Part shown: positions 35,126 to 36,188 of the stretch, in pieces
Layout: each line of letters opens with the position of its first letter
Numbering within the stretch: the stretch's first letter is position 1
NCBI GenBank assembly: GCA_019348555.1
Contig: JAHWJH010000008.1
Coordinates: forward strand, 1 to 36,188
Direction of reading: 5' to 3'
DNA from: Actinomycetota bacterium
GTDB lineage: Bacteria > Actinomycetota > Acidimicrobiia > Acidimicrobiales > CADCSY01
Length of the DNA stretch: 36,188 bases
Notes under the pieces: generated by a model
What the model saw: the letters and a program-made list of their open reading frames with translations, nothing else
Databases searched by the model: none
Told to the model about the DNA's origin: nothing
Position numbers and translations under genes: made by a program

Positions 35126-35611
35126 TCACCCCTCGACGGGAACAAGCAGTCGCCATGCCGCCGGGTGGATGCGCCAGGACCGGCCCGAGCTCGGCGGCGA
35201 GAGCTCGCCGTCGAGGACGTACGGGATGGGCTGGCCCCGGACACCCACCGATCTCCCTTGCCCGAATACCACGCCGTCGGCGTCAGCGACATCACCCGAC
35301 CGCAAGGCCGCCAGGAGCCTGAGGCGAGACAACGGGCCGAAGGCGGGGGCCACGACCACCTCGGCGAGTCCGTCGTCAGGGGCGGCCCGGGGCCAGAGGA
35401 CGGTGCCACCGCCGATGGTGCTGCCGTTGCCGATGCCGACGAAGAGCGTTCTCCCCTCCGCCAAGAGTCGCCCGTCCAGCTCTACGCGCAGCTCCCAGCC
35501 CGGTGCCCTTCCTCCCGCCCAAACTGCTCCCAGCCGGTAGGCCAATCGCCCCAGCACTGGCTTCAGGCGGCTGGCGCTCCTCACGGCCGCTCCGCCCACT
35601 CCAGTGCTCAC
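35126..35611 (-). pseudogene. C-terminal remnant of a diacylglycerol kinase-family gene
   Basis: 161 codons from GTG 35611. They match only the C-terminal lobe of diacylglycerol/sphingosine kinase-like proteins (YegS family): SASRLKPVLGRLAYRLGAVW, then LFVGIGNGSTIGGGTVLWP, DDGLAEVVVAPAFGPLSRLR and VLDGELSPPSSGRSWRIHPA. The N-terminal domain with the GGDGT nucleotide motif (about 130 residues) is absent. Reading upstream in this frame meets a TAG near 35700 and the thioredoxin gene starts at 35714, so there is no room for it. The beginning is therefore lost. It could be a free-standing lobe, but a remnant is more likely. Confidence 0.7.
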
Positions 35612-35713
35612 CGAACCCTTGACTTGGGAGCACCGGGTTCGGCATGCGGTGCTGCCGTCGGTCCTTGCCGCAGCGCCTGGCGGCGGAACCTTTCGTCGCT
35701 ATGTGGCGCTCGT

Positions 35714-36181
35714 TCATCGCTGGCTCTTCCCGTCGAGGACAGCGCTGAGCCAGGTGCTCAGCTCTGTACGGGGAGCGGCGCCGACTCGACGAGCCGCTAC
35801 CTGGCCTGAGCGCAGGACAACGAGCGTCGGGATGCTCTGCACTTGGAACCGTCGCGCCGTCGCCGGCGATTCGTCGACGTTCACCTTCACCAACTTGCAA
35901 CTCCCGGCGAGTTCCGCCGCCAACTCGTCGAGGACAGGGCTGATGATGCGGCACGGGCCGCACCACGGTGCCCAGAAGTCGACGATGACCGGGACGACGG
36001 CTTGCTCGGCCACGGCGGCGAAGTTGTCGTCTCGTGCAGTCACGACCCACGGCAGCGAGCGTTTGCAGTTTCCGCACCGAGGCACGCCGACGGCGGTGTC
36101 GGGCACACGGTTGCGTCGGCCGCACGCACGACACTCGACGATCGAGGAATCCGAGGGAATCTTCGAACCTTCCTTGCTCAT
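35714..36181 (-). CDS. Thioredoxin with N-terminal zinc finger, Trx2/TrxC type
   Basis: 155-residue thioredoxin that reduces protein disulfides. The first 40 residues carry VECRACGRRNRVPDTAVGVP and RCGNCKRSLPW, two C-x2-C pairs that bind zinc, as in TrxC. The catalytic site is VIVDFWAPWCGPCRIISPVL with WCGPC, and the cis-Pro loop is VQSIPTLVVLRSG. No signal peptide, so cytosolic. ATG 36181 is the start; only seven bases are left before the right edge. The gene downstream on the same strand is the kinase remnant, 102 bp away with no gene between. Zinc-finger thioredoxins are often induced by oxidative stress, in line with nearby OsmC (inference). Confidence 0.93.
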   Translation of the reverse strand: MSKEGSKIPSDSSIVECRACGRRNRVPDTAVGVPRCGNCKRSLPWVVTARDDNFAAVAEQAVVPVIVDFWAPWCGPCRIISPVLDELAAELAGSCKLVKVNVDESPATARRFQVQSIPTLVVLRSGQVAARRVGAAPRTELSTWLSAVLDGKSQR

Positions 36182-36188
36182 CGCGAGA

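Overview
The window is about 36 kb of very GC-rich DNA, densely packed with short gaps, many GTG starts and many 1-4 nt start/stop overlaps. The gene content points to a high-GC actinobacterium: the TIGR03843/DUF3090/TIGR03848 trio (SCO1664-like kinase, DUF3090, MSMEG_4193-like phosphomutase), divergent gpsA and cofC (coenzyme F420), an MSMEG_6728-type glycosylase, a long Lhr helicase and DrrAB-type ABC genes. An Acidimicrobiia-like lineage is my inference; no rRNA gene is present to test it. I saw no tRNA, rRNA, CRISPR array or insertion sequence.

Left part (1-11.4 kb, housekeeping): the 5' half of nuoL runs off the left edge. Next come a DrrAB-like exporter, a coupled four-gene operon (phosphomutase, DUF3090, kinase-like, unknown protein), family 5 uracil-DNA glycosylase, a TauE/SafE permease, a group 2 sigma factor with a recognisable promoter, an RpiB-like isomerase, gpsA/cofC back to back, and a PIG-L deacetylase overlapping cofC.

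Middle (11.4-24.8 kb): an Hsp20 gene lies behind a TTGACA promoter and a strong leader hairpin. It is followed by a DsbA/HIT/small membrane protein operon in which HIT appears to start at CTG, a 1430-residue Lhr helicase also best started at CTG, a pyrimidine-dimer-glycosylase-like gene, a cupredoxin-like lipoprotein, a HAD hydrolase, an AI-2E permease, a zinc alcohol dehydrogenase with an unknown partner, and a DUF2071 gene coupled to an unknown gene.

Right part (24.8-36.2 kb) looks like an accessory island. It begins with a remnant of an alpha/beta-hydrolase. Then comes the most interesting locus: a two-domain glycosyltransferase, a LicC/IPCT-like cytidylyltransferase, a glycerol-1-phosphate dehydrogenase-like enzyme, a CDP-alcohol phosphotransferase and a HAD phosphatase. 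Together these could build a CDP-activated alcohol and join it to a polyol phosphate, giving a phosphodiester solute or an unusual polar-lipid head group. The HAD gene reads at its 3' end into a fragment matching the end of the ligD-type polymerase gene about 3.3 kb away in inverted orientation. After that lie a cupin-LuxR regulator divergent from an OsmC-like gene, a secreted LVIVD-repeat protein, the intact LigD-type polymerase, a C-terminal remnant of a diacylglycerol kinase, and a zinc-finger thioredoxin. Two remnants, a duplicated fragment and the mixed gene orientation mark this part as rearranged.

All product names come from reading translated motifs by eye. Start sites rest on Shine-Dalgarno spacing, overlaps and family alignment from memory.
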